Shown here: positions 1-5,411 of the stretch, in pieces
Layout of the letters: each line of letters begins with the position of its first letter
Position numbering within the stretch: position 1 is the first letter of the stretch
NCBI GenBank assembly: GCA_903867275.1
Contig: CAIPQY010000166.1
Location: forward strand, 1-8,982
Length of the DNA: 8,982 nucleotides
Direction: 5' to 3'
Origin: an uncultured bacterium
Lineage (GTDB): Bacteria; Planctomycetota; Phycisphaerae; Phycisphaerales; SM1A02
Translations under genes and position numbers: made by a program
Notes under the pieces: generated by a model
The model's database searches: none
What the model was told of the DNA's origin: nothing
The model's input: the letters and a program-made list of their open reading frames with translations, nothing else

Positions 1-398
1 AGGTTCTTCACGTCGGCGAACCAGTCGGCCGCCTCAGCGGGCTGCGCCAGACGGTCGCGTTCCGACTGCACCAGCGACTGCACATCCGCGACGAAGATCT
101 CGAAGGGCACGCCGGCGCGACGCAGCGTGGGCAGCACATCACGATGCACGCGCCAGTCGCTGGGTGCACCGATGCCCGGCGCATGCGACCACGGATCGTC
201 GCTGAGCTGGTTCATCAGCATCAGGTCCTGCGCGTTGCGAAGCGTGACGCGGATCACCATCTCGTCGTCGTAACGGGTGACGGGTTCGGCCTGCGGCGCC
301 TCGCCCAGCGGAACCTCGACCGGTACATCGACCGGCGGCGCGGCCCCAAGCAGGCACGCGAGCGAGCAGACGACAGCCATCGTGGAGAGGATCTTCAC
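1..398 (-). CDS. Zinc carboxypeptidase (M14 family), N-terminal part, secreted; cut by window edge
   Basis: The reading frame runs from a GTG at 398-396 off the left edge; 132 codons are visible. Residues 1-20 form a signal peptide: Lys2, then a hydrophobic stretch ending LLGAA. Residues about 44-118 resemble the M14 activation (pro-) domain: an RVTLRNAQDL strand, a DPW turn, and the closing helix-strand GVPFEIFVADVQSLV, which matches the 'gi.yev.i.Dvq.l' pattern of carboxypeptidase propeptides. ADWFADVKN then looks like the entry into the catalytic domain. The zinc-binding HxxE and later His lie outside the window, so activity cannot be judged. The family removes C-terminal residues from peptides and is secreted as a zymogen. 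GTG is preferred over the in-frame ATG at 380 because it supplies the basic n-region and sits 6 nt after a TAGTTT -10 hexamer; an in-frame TAG (410-408) blocks any longer start. The family call rests on the propeptide only. Confidence 0.72.
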   Translation of the reverse strand, partial: MKILSTMAVVCSLACLLGAAPPVDVPVEVPLGEAPQAEPVTRYDDEMVIRVTLRNAQDLMLMNQLSDDPWSHAPGIGAPSDWRVHRDVLPTLRRAGVPFEIFVADVQSLVQSERDRLAQPAEAADWFADVKN

Positions 399-417
399 CC
401 CGACAAACTAGTCGGGG
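398..417. promoter_or_regulatory. Palindrome centred on the carboxypeptidase -10 hexamer (possible operator)
   Basis: CCCCGAC (398-404) and GTCGGGG (411-417) are perfect 7-bp inverted arms with a 6-bp spacer, and the spacer is exactly the -10 hexamer of the minus-strand promoter. The left arm reaches the first base of the GTG start. The placement suggests a repressor site covering the promoter. An RNA role is unlikely if transcription starts at the GTG. Operator function is inference from geometry alone. Confidence 0.35.
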
Positions 418-433
418 ACCCATCAAAGGCCAA
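405..433 (-). promoter_or_regulatory. Promoter of the carboxypeptidase gene (leaderless type)
   Basis: On the minus strand TTGGCC (433-428) is followed after exactly 17 bp by TAGTTT (410-405), and the GTG start codon begins 6 nt further on. This is a good sigma-70-like -35/-10 pair. Transcription would begin at or next to the first base of the start codon, so the mRNA would have no leader. No Shine-Dalgarno sequence is seen, in agreement. The -10 hexamer is also the spacer of a palindrome (398-417). Confidence 0.55.
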
Positions 434-489
434 CAGGAAGATGCAAATCGGTTCGAATCGGCACCGAATGTCCGCATGGAACGCCCCGG

Positions 490-518
490 TTGACCCGGCA
501 GCCCATCCACGCCACGCT
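490..518 (+). promoter_or_regulatory. Promoter of the small lipoprotein gene
   Basis: TTGACC (490-495), five of six matches to the -35 consensus, is followed after 17 bp by CACGCT (513-518), which keeps the key A at position 2 and T at position 6 of a -10 element. The ATG at 525 begins 6 nt later, the same geometry as the other starts here. There is no Shine-Dalgarno sequence. The weak -10 limits confidence. It is divergent from the carboxypeptidase promoter, with 56 bp between the two elements. Confidence 0.4.
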
Positions 519-524
519 CCCGTG

Positions 525-1136
525 ATGCTTCGCCCCACCGCCGCGTGCCTGACCCTGCTTGCCTGCCTCCTCGCCGCGTGCACCGGCGCCGACCAACTTG
601 GCGAGCCGTGGGGCAGCCCCATGCAGTACACCACCGCCCTGCCCGACACCCCATATCCACCGCGCGATCTGGTGATGTTCGACGGCGTGAACGGCCGCGT
701 GGTGATGTGGGCCGACATCATGCGACTCGCGCGCCGCACCGACGTGATCGTGGTGGATGGTTCCGCCAGCGACGCCGGCGCGGTTGCGGCGCGCAACGCG
801 CTGGTGGACGACGTGCAGTCGTCCTTCCCGCCCGTGGTGGTGGTCGACTGCGACCAGGATGCCGATGCATGCGCCGATCTGGTGCACGATGCTTGGAATC
901 AGAAGCCCCGCCGCGTGGTTGTTCGCAGCACCGGACCCGATTCGCTGCAGACCGTGTCGCGCGCGATCCGCGCACGCAGCCTGTTCACCAGCGTCACCAC
1001 CGTGGCGCTGGTGCCGTCGGCTGCCCGATTCCTGCAGGAAGGCGATCGCGAGCGCGCCGATGTGGTGATCTACACCGCACCCACACGCGTGGTCGCCCCC
1101 ACCGATCTGCCTGCAAAGAAGCCCGCCACGCGCTGA
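525..1136 (+). CDS. Small lipoprotein, possibly a degenerate ChaN-like protein
   Basis: The predicted protein has 203 residues. Residues 1-19 are a lipoprotein signal: hydrophobic stretch with lipobox LAAC, Cys19 being the lipidated residue (LLAC at 11-14 is a weaker alternative). It should therefore be an envelope lipoprotein. Residues 50-78 (VMFDGVNGRVV, then TDVIVVDG) resemble the start of ChaN-like haem-binding/Tiki-superfamily proteins, where 'DG.tG..v.w..l...l..aDvv.lGE.HD' is typical. Residues about 128-185, ending in RADVVIYT, resemble the end of the same fold. The GE-x-HD signature is absent (VDGSASD instead), and the usual middle section seems missing, so the protein is shorter than the 250-300 residues I would expect. 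This may be a reduced paralogue without the ancestral function, or an unrelated lipoprotein. ATG 525 is preferred to the adjacent GTG 522 from promoter spacing; the frame is open further upstream but lacks signal-like sequence there. Confidence 0.72.
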   Translation: MLRPTAACLTLLACLLAACTGADQLGEPWGSPMQYTTALPDTPYPPRDLVMFDGVNGRVVMWADIMRLARRTDVIVVDGSASDAGAVAARNALVDDVQSSFPPVVVVDCDQDADACADLVHDAWNQKPRRVVVRSTGPDSLQTVSRAIRARSLFTSVTTVALVPSAARFLQEGDRERADVVIYTAPTRVVAPTDLPAKKPATR

Positions 1137-1162
1137 TGCGCGCGCCCGGGATGCCTCAGCGC
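1130..1162. terminator. Symmetric hairpin spanning both stop codons, possible bidirectional terminator
   Basis: GCGCTGA (1130-1136) and TCAGCGC (1156-1162) are perfect 7-bp inverted arms around a 19-bp, very GC-rich centre that can add two more pairs after one mismatch. The left arm ends with the TGA of the lipoprotein gene and the right arm begins with the stop of the convergent STAS gene, so each transcript would carry the same hairpin at its 3' end. No T tract follows on either side, so intrinsic termination would be weak; mRNA 3'-end protection is an alternative. Confidence 0.4.
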
Positions 1163-1545
1163 ACGAGCTTCTGCAGCTCGTCGTTGTTCTTGGCGATCTT
1201 GTACATCTTCTCGATCTTCATCATGGCCATCAGGGCCTGCAGATCCTTGTTCATGCCGAACAGGATGCTGGTGGCGCCCTGCGCATTGGCCAGGTTGCGG
1301 CACGCGATGCACATGCCAAGGCCCATGCTGCTCATGAAGTTCACGCTGGTCAGGTCGAGCACCATGTGCTTGATCGCCTTGCCGTGCTTCTTGAAGTAGG
1401 GCGCGAACTCCTCGGTGATGATGGGGCTCTCGCGCTGACCGATGTTGGGACCGACCAGCCGCAGGATGAGCACGCTGCCGTTCCACTTGATGCCGATCAG
1501 GGGCGTGGTCTTCTCGTCGGGGAGTTCGGCGGGTGCGTTGGTCAT
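1156..1545 (-). CDS. STAS-domain protein, anti-sigma-factor antagonist type
   Basis: The 129-residue protein is essentially one STAS domain, the size of SpoIIAA/RsbV-type antagonists. Such proteins bind an anti-sigma kinase when unphosphorylated and so release a sigma factor, or act as switches in other partner-swapping modules. Visible features are strand GSVLILRLVG (23-32), strand-loop KHMVLDLTSVNF (59-70), and the signature FMSSMGLGMC (70-79). Compared with the classical 'fmDSsGLg' motif, the phosphorylatable serine is kept (Ser73), the preceding Asp is Ser72 and the following Ser is Met74. A lysine- and methionine-rich helix (100-118) follows. No kinase, phosphatase or sigma gene is adjacent, so partners are unknown. 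It has its own TATAAG promoter and an AAGGA site 9 nt before the ATG, which fixes the start. It converges with the lipoprotein gene across 19 bp. Confidence 0.85.
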   Translation of the reverse strand: MTNAPAELPDEKTTPLIGIKWNGSVLILRLVGPNIGQRESPIITEEFAPYFKKHGKAIKHMVLDLTSVNFMSSMGLGMCIACRNLANAQGATSILFGMNKDLQALMAMMKIEKMYKIAKNNDELQKLVR

Positions 1546-1554
1546 GGGTGGTGG

Positions 1555-1559
1555 TCCTT
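1555..1559 (-). promoter_or_regulatory. Shine-Dalgarno site of the STAS gene
   Basis: AAGGA on the minus strand lies 9 nt before the ATG at 1545. It is notable because it is the only convincing Shine-Dalgarno sequence found at any start in this window; the other starts look leaderless or coupled. Confidence 0.65.
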
Positions 1560-1569
1560 GCGGGGTGTT

Positions 1570-1575
1570 CTTATA
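1570..1575 (-). promoter_or_regulatory. -10 element of the STAS gene promoter
   Basis: TATAAG on the minus strand stands out in a GC-rich surround. Transcription would start near 1562-1563, giving a leader of about 17 nt that contains the AAGGA site. No good -35 is visible at 17 bp (CGCGTC). It sits just downstream of a hairpin at the end of the SixA-like gene, so the STAS gene probably has its own transcript. Confidence 0.45.
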
Positions 1576-1578
1576 CCA

Positions 1579-1608
1579 CGCCCGAGCGCAGCGACGCGCT
1601 CACGGGCG
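1579..1608 (-). terminator. Stem-loop at the 3' end of the SixA-like gene
   Basis: On the + strand CGCCCG (1579-1584) pairs with CGGGCG (1603-1608) and AGCGC (1585-1589) pairs with GCGCT (1596-1600), with a 2-nt bulge (1601-1602) and a 6-nt loop. The gene's TGA (1602-1600) is inside the stem. The hairpin is strong but is followed by GTGGTATAAG, not a U tract, so it may terminate inefficiently or need Rho. The STAS promoter begins immediately after it. Confidence 0.4.
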
Positions 1609-2091
1609 CTGCACGGCTTCCGGGGGAACCAGCGCCAGCAGCGTGCCGCGACCCTCGCCCGGGTGCATGTCGAACACGGCCACGGCACCCTTGGCCACGG
1701 CCACCAGGGCATCGCCGCCAAGCAGGTGACCGATCAGTTCGCTCAGCACCGGCTCATGGCCCACCATCGCCACGCTCGCCTGATCCGCGCGCGCCCGGAG
1801 TTCCTGCAGGATCGCCTGCACCGCGGCCTGACCGCCCTCGGTCTCCAGCGCGCGGCAGCGGATGGGATCGGGCCAGCCGGTCTCGTTGCACAGGATTGCG
1901 GCGGTGTCCCAGGCGCGCACCCAGCCGCTCGACAGCACCGCCGCGGGCGGTTCGATCCAGCTTGGCACGCGCGACGCCAAGCGCGCGAAGTCGCGACGCC
2001 CACCCTTGGTGAGCGGACGCTGCGTGTCGTCGGGCCAGCTCTTCGCGTCGCGATCCTTGGCCCGGGCATGTCGCACGATGATCAGCCGCAT
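1600..2091 (-). CDS. sixA: SixA-like phosphohistidine phosphatase (histidine phosphatase superfamily)
   Basis: The 163-residue protein is close to the length of E. coli SixA and has the superfamily core in order: LIIVRHA at 3-9 with catalytic Arg7 and nucleophile His8; RPLTKGGRRD at 25-34, typical of the SixA group; VLSSGWVRAWDTA at 52-64 with the second conserved Arg59; and MVGHEPVLSELI at 109-120 with the second catalytic-pocket His112. SixA proteins are cytoplasmic and remove phosphate from phosphohistidine, for example on phosphorelay Hpt domains or PTS-type proteins. No phosphorelay gene is adjacent, so the substrate is unknown. The ATG at 2091 places RHA at the expected N-terminal distance; the upstream extension in this frame has no family similarity. 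It is divergent from hutI with 37 bp between start codons, and upstream of the STAS gene with 54 bp between. Assignment to the superfamily is certain; the SixA specificity is inferred from size and the RPLT motif. Confidence 0.88.
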   Translation of the reverse strand: MRLIIVRHARAKDRDAKSWPDDTQRPLTKGGRRDFARLASRVPSWIEPPAAVLSSGWVRAWDTAAILCNETGWPDPIRCRALETEGGQAAVQAILQELRARADQASVAMVGHEPVLSELIGHLLGGDALVAVAKGAVAVFDMHPGEGRGTLLALVPPEAVQRP

Positions 2092-2099
2092 GAAGGCGC

Positions 2100-2105
2100 A
2101 TGCTA
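2100..2105 (-). promoter_or_regulatory. -10 element of the SixA-like gene (short or no leader)
   Basis: TAGCAT on the minus strand ends 8 nt before the ATG at 2091, so transcription should begin at or within a base or two of the start codon. No Shine-Dalgarno sequence and no clear -35 are seen; the -35 position falls on the -10 element of the divergent hutI promoter. Confidence 0.42.
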
Positions 2106-2115
2106 GTGCAGCGGA

Positions 2116-2121
2116 TACCTT
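2116..2121 (+). promoter_or_regulatory. -10 element of hutI (leaderless type)
   Basis: TACCTT ends 7 nt before the ATG at 2129, within the context GGATACCTTGC. No Shine-Dalgarno sequence and no clear -35 are present; the -35 position falls in the first bases upstream of the divergent SixA-like gene. The same GRTACCWT context precedes the map and prolyl oligopeptidase genes. Confidence 0.5.
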
Positions 2122-2128
2122 GCGCCGC

Positions 2129-3340
2129 ATGACGGCGCTCACCGTGCTGAATGCTCGCGTGCTCACCATGACCGGCGGCGGTCCACGACGCGGCGCGGCC
2201 ATGCGCGAAGTGGGCGTGATCGAGCGCGGTTTCGTGCAATGCGAGGGGGAACGCATCGTGCGCGTGGGTTCCGGCGCGCCCGAACGCGTGCAGGGCGATG
2301 TGATCGACGCCGCAGGTCGCGTGTGCATGCCGGCACTGGTGGACGCGCACGCGCACCTGTGCTGGGGCGGCGATCGCTGGAGCGAATGGGAGCAGGTGCG
2401 TGCCGGCGTTCCCTACGGCGACATCCTTGCGGCGGGCGGCGGCATCCTGAGCACCGTGCGCGCCACGCGCGCAGCAAGCGAAATGGAACTGGCGGCCGGC
2501 GTGCGCGAGCGTCTGCACGCGATGGCGCGACTGGGCATCGGCGCCACCGAGGCGAAGTCGGGCTACGGACTCGAGCCAGCGAGTGAAGCACGCATGCTTC
2601 AGGCGATCGAGATGGCGGCGAGCGATTCGCCCATCACGGTGCGGCGCACGTTCCTGGGCGGGCACGCCATTCCACCCGATGACGCGGCGTGGCCCGAACG
2701 ACTGGTGCGCGAGGTGATTCCCGATTTCGCGCGACGCTTTCCGGATGCGGCGGTGGATGCCTTCTGCGAGAAGAACGCCTTCAGCGTGGAGCAGGCGCGT
2801 GCGGTGCTGCGCGCGGCGCGGGCGGCGGGTGTGCCGGCGCGTCTGCACACCGATCAGTTCAACGATCTCGGCGGCGCGGCGATGGCCATCGAGGAAGGCG
2901 CGCGCACGGTCGATCATCTTGAGGCTTCGAGCCAGGCCACGATCACGCGCGTGGGTGCCGGCCCCGCGATCGCCGTGCTGCTGCCCTGCTCGGGCTACGC
3001 GCTCGACGGCCGCTATGCGCAGGGCCGCGCGTTGATCGATGCGGGCGCGGCCGTGGCGCTTGGCAGCAACTGCAATCCGGGCAGCGCGCCCACCGTGGAT
3101 CTTCGTTTCGCCATGCATCTGGCGGTGCGGCACTGCGGGCTGTCGTGCCACGAGGCACTGGTGGCGGCCACAGCGAACGCCGCGCATGCGCTGGGAGTGG
3201 GTGATCAGATGGGGTCGCTTGCGCCAGGCATGCGCGCGAACCTGATCGTGCTTGCCGAGCACGACGAGCGCAGCCTGGTGCACGGATTCGGTGGCCCGGC
3301 ACCCGCGCACGTGGTGCTGAGCGGTCGCACATTGGCCTGA
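2129..3340 (+). CDS. hutI: Imidazolonepropionase (HutI) or close homologue
   Basis: The protein has 403 residues, normal for HutI, the amidohydrolase that opens 4-imidazolone-5-propanoate to N-formimino-L-glutamate in histidine degradation. Visible landmarks are the metal pair H-x-H at 74/76, AAGGGILSTVRATRAAS (101-117), TEAKSGYGL (140-148), TFLGGHAIP (174-182), FCEKNAFSVEQ (212-222), metal His240 in HTDQF, VDHLE (261-265), VLLPCSGYAL (283-292) and NPGSAPT (316-322). Gln243 replaces the Glu of Bacillus-type enzymes, as in gamma-proteobacterial HAEQ versions. The unusual point is Asn314 (codon 3068-3070), where family members have the metal-binding and water-activating Asp in TDxNPG. This may be a lineage variant or may mean altered chemistry. 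No other hut gene is in the window. The ATG at 2129 gives the normal N-terminus and follows a TACCTT hexamer by 7 nt; longer in-frame starts would run into the divergent gene. Family identity is firm, activity less so. Confidence 0.9.
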   Translation: MTALTVLNARVLTMTGGGPRRGAAMREVGVIERGFVQCEGERIVRVGSGAPERVQGDVIDAAGRVCMPALVDAHAHLCWGGDRWSEWEQVRAGVPYGDILAAGGGILSTVRATRAASEMELAAGVRERLHAMARLGIGATEAKSGYGLEPASEARMLQAIEMAASDSPITVRRTFLGGHAIPPDDAAWPERLVREVIPDFARRFPDAAVDAFCEKNAFSVEQARAVLRAARAAGVPARLHTDQFNDLGGAAMAIEEGARTVDHLEASSQATITRVGAGPAIAVLLPCSGYALDGRYAQGRALIDAGAAVALGSNCNPGSAPTVDLRFAMHLAVRHCGLSCHEALVAATANAAHALGVGDQMGSLAPGMRANLIVLAEHDERSLVHGFGGPAPAHVVLSGRTLA

Positions 3341-3363
3341 ACATTCGTGGCACCGCGCCGCGA

Positions 3364-3369
3364 TACCAT
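3364..3369 (+). promoter_or_regulatory. -10 element of the map-serA pair (leaderless type)
   Basis: TACCAT ends 6 nt before the GTG start of map, in the context CGATACCATCGC. There is no Shine-Dalgarno sequence. A TTGGCC at 3332-3337 is too far (26 bp) to be a normal -35. The promoter lies in the 35-bp gap after hutI, so map-serA need not depend on hutI transcription. Confidence 0.45.
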
Positions 3370-3375
3370 CGCGCC

Positions 3376-4191
3376 GTGATTCTTCGCACCGCCAAGGAAA
3401 TCGAGGATGCGCGCGCCGCCGCCATGTGCGTGGTGGAGACGCACCGCCGACTCGCCGGCTGGCTGCGCGTGGGTCGCACGCTGGCCGAGGTGGACGCCTT
3501 CTGCGGCGCCATCTTCGAGGAACTGAAGTGCAAGAGCGCCTTCATCGGCTACAAGGTGCGAGGCCACCCGCCCTTCCGCAGCCACACCTGCCTCAGCGTG
3601 AACGACATGGTGGTCCATGGTGAGCATGACGCCACGCCGCTGGCCGAGGGCGACCTGCTGGCGCTGGACATCGGCGTGAAGCACCGCGGCATGATCGGCG
3701 ACGCGGCATGGACCTACTCCATCGGCTCGGCCACGGAGATGGGCAAGCGCCTGCAGGCCTGCGGCCGCGAAAGTCTGCGTCGCGGCATCGCGGCGATCAA
3801 GGCGGGTCGACCCATGATCGAATGGGCGAAGGCCGTGCAGGGTTATGTGGAACGCGACTGCCGCTTCCATCTGGTGCGCGGCCTCGGCGGCCACGGCATC
3901 GGCCACACGCTGCACGAAAGCCCCTACATCGCCAACACGCCGCCGTCGTATCCCGGCGAATGGACCGAGGCCTGGAAGCCCTTCGAGAAGGGCATGCTGA
4001 TCGCGGTCGAGCCCATGATCAGCGCCGGCACCACCGAGATCCGCTCCAAGGGCAACGCGTGGCCCATCTGGACCGCCGACGGCAGCCTGAGCGTGCACTA
4101 CGAGGCCGACGTGATGGTGACCGAGGGTGGCTGCGAGGTGTTCACCGCGGCGCTCGATGAACTGCCGGATGTGGTCGGGGGCAAGGCGTGA
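3376..4191 (+). CDS. map: Methionine aminopeptidase, type I
   Basis: The 271-residue protein removes the N-terminal Met from nascent cytoplasmic proteins. It has the pita-bread fold signature with all five metal ligands: Asp98 in LALDIGV, Asp109 in GDAAWTY, His173 in GGHGIGHTLHE, Glu212 in AVEPMI and Glu243 in HYEADVMVTEGG. The substrate-site histidines are also present (His81 in VVHGEHD, His180). It has no zinc-finger or SH3-binding extension, so it is the short bacterial class. Small departures are a slightly longer loop at 186-202 and HYEAD where most have 'EHT'. The GTG start is clear: the first internal Met would lose the conserved first helix, and the protein begins with the typical ILRTAKEIE. 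It shares 4 nt with serA, so the two are translationally coupled. The gene should be essential if it is the only copy. Confidence 0.96.
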   Translation: MILRTAKEIEDARAAAMCVVETHRRLAGWLRVGRTLAEVDAFCGAIFEELKCKSAFIGYKVRGHPPFRSHTCLSVNDMVVHGEHDATPLAEGDLLALDIGVKHRGMIGDAAWTYSIGSATEMGKRLQACGRESLRRGIAAIKAGRPMIEWAKAVQGYVERDCRFHLVRGLGGHGIGHTLHESPYIANTPPSYPGEWTEAWKPFEKGMLIAVEPMISAGTTEIRSKGNAWPIWTADGSLSVHYEADVMVTEGGCEVFTAALDELPDVVGGKA

Positions 4192-5399
4192 GCGACCGCC
4201 CTCTCGCCGTGCTGGTGGAAGCGATCCACGCGGCGGCCGATGGTCCGCTGCGCGAGGCGGGCTTCGATGTGGAGCGGCTCGACCGAAGCCCGGATGCATC
4301 GCAGCTTGCCGCGCTGCTTGCGCGCGCCACGGTGATCGGCCTGCGATCGAAGACGCGTCTGCCCGCCACATCGCTCTCGGCCGCGCAACGACTCGCCGCC
4401 GTGGGCTGCTTCTGCATCGGCACCGATCAGGTGGATCTGGCGTGCGCGGCACGCACCGGCGTGCCCGTGTTCAACAGCCCCTTCTCGAACACGCGCAGCG
4501 TCGCGGAACTCACGCTTGCAGAGATCATCGCGCTGTCGCGACGCCTGTTCGACAAGAGCGCGCAGCTGCACACGGGTCTGTGGGACAAGAGCGCCAAGGA
4601 AAGCCGCGAAGTGCGCGGCCGCACGCTGGGCATCGTGGGCTACGGGCACATCGGCAGCCAACTCAGCGTGCTGGCCGAAGGCCTGGGCATGCGCGTGGTG
4701 TACTTCGACATCGCGCGTCGGCTCGCGCTCGGCAACGCGCACGCGCTGCCCTCGCTGCAGGCGGTGCTGGAAGCGTCCGATGTGGTGAGTCTGCATGTGC
4801 CCGACACCGATCGCACGCGCAACCTGATCGGCGCGAAGGAACTTGCGCAGATGAAGCGCGGCGCGGCGCTGATCAACAACAGCCGCGGCAAGGTGGTGGA
4901 TCTCGAGGCGCTCGCGGCCGCACTGCGCAGCGGCCATCTCGCGGGCGCCGCGGCCGATGTGTTCCCCGAAGAGCCCGCCGAGAACGGCCAGGGCTTCCGC
5001 ACGCCGCTCGCCGGACTGGGCAACGTCATCCTCACGCCGCACATCGGCGGCAGCACCGAGGAGGCGCAGGAAGCGATCGCGGTGGACGTGGCCGAGAAGC
5101 TGGCGCGTTTCTGGAAGCACGGCACCACGGCCACGGCGGTCAACTTCCCGCAGGTGGATCTGCCGCAGGTGAAGGATGGTCTGCTGCGCATCCTGCATGT
5201 GCACCGCAACGTGCCCGGCGTGCTGGGCAAGATGCACACGCTGCTGGCGCAGGCGGGCATCAACATCCACGCGGAGTTCCTGCAGAGCGACAGCGACACC
5301 AGCTTCGTGATCCTGGATGTGGATCCCTTCGGCGACGCCACGCTGCTCGATGGCCTGGGCGCCATGCCCGAAACCATCCGCATGCGCATCGCTCGCTAA
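4188..5399 (+). CDS. serA: D-3-phosphoglycerate dehydrogenase, E. coli type with ACT domain
   Basis: The 403-residue protein catalyses NAD-dependent oxidation of 3-phosphoglycerate, the first committed step of serine synthesis. The N-terminal half matches E. coli SerA closely (IGLRSKT at 50-56, GCFCIGTDQVDL at 73-84, FNSPFSNTRSVAEL at 95-108). The nucleotide-binding loop is GYGHIGSQ (151-158); catalytic residues are Arg233 (NNSRGKVVD), Glu262 (FPEEP) and His285 (TPHIGGST). AVNFPQVDLP (317-326) links to a C-terminal ACT domain (about 332-403). The ACT residues that bind serine in the E. coli enzyme are kept: His339, Asn341 (HVHRNVPGVL) and Asn359 (GINIHAE), so serine feedback inhibition is likely. 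It lacks the extra intervening domain of the long SerA class. The GTG start overlaps the map stop in GTGA; expression is probably by coupling to map. A REPIN-like inverted repeat begins 12 bp after the stop. Confidence 0.96.
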   Translation: MSDRPLAVLVEAIHAAADGPLREAGFDVERLDRSPDASQLAALLARATVIGLRSKTRLPATSLSAAQRLAAVGCFCIGTDQVDLACAARTGVPVFNSPFSNTRSVAELTLAEIIALSRRLFDKSAQLHTGLWDKSAKESREVRGRTLGIVGYGHIGSQLSVLAEGLGMRVVYFDIARRLALGNAHALPSLQAVLEASDVVSLHVPDTDRTRNLIGAKELAQMKRGAALINNSRGKVVDLEALAAALRSGHLAGAAADVFPEEPAENGQGFRTPLAGLGNVILTPHIGGSTEEAQEAIAVDVAEKLARFWKHGTTATAVNFPQVDLPQVKDGLLRILHVHRNVPGVLGKMHTLLAQAGINIHAEFLQSDSDTSFVILDVDPFGDATLLDGLGAMPETIRMRIAR

Positions 5400-5411
5400 C
5401 GTCCGCGTAAC

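Noticed and set aside
144..524. Upstream in-frame extension of the lipoprotein gene
   Set aside because: It would overlap the divergent carboxypeptidase gene, has no protein-like features, and would bury the lipoprotein signal at residue 128.
139..660. A 173-codon minus-strand frame between the carboxypeptidase and lipoprotein genes
   Set aside because: Arg/Gly-rich, no motif, and it crosses both divergent promoters; the frame that starts at 398 has a signal peptide and an M14-type propeptide.
1754..3310. A 518-codon minus-strand frame antisense to hutI and running into the SixA-like gene
   Set aside because: It is Ala/Arg/His-rich composition noise from GC-biased third positions; hutI and the SixA-like gene on other frames carry all recognisable motifs.
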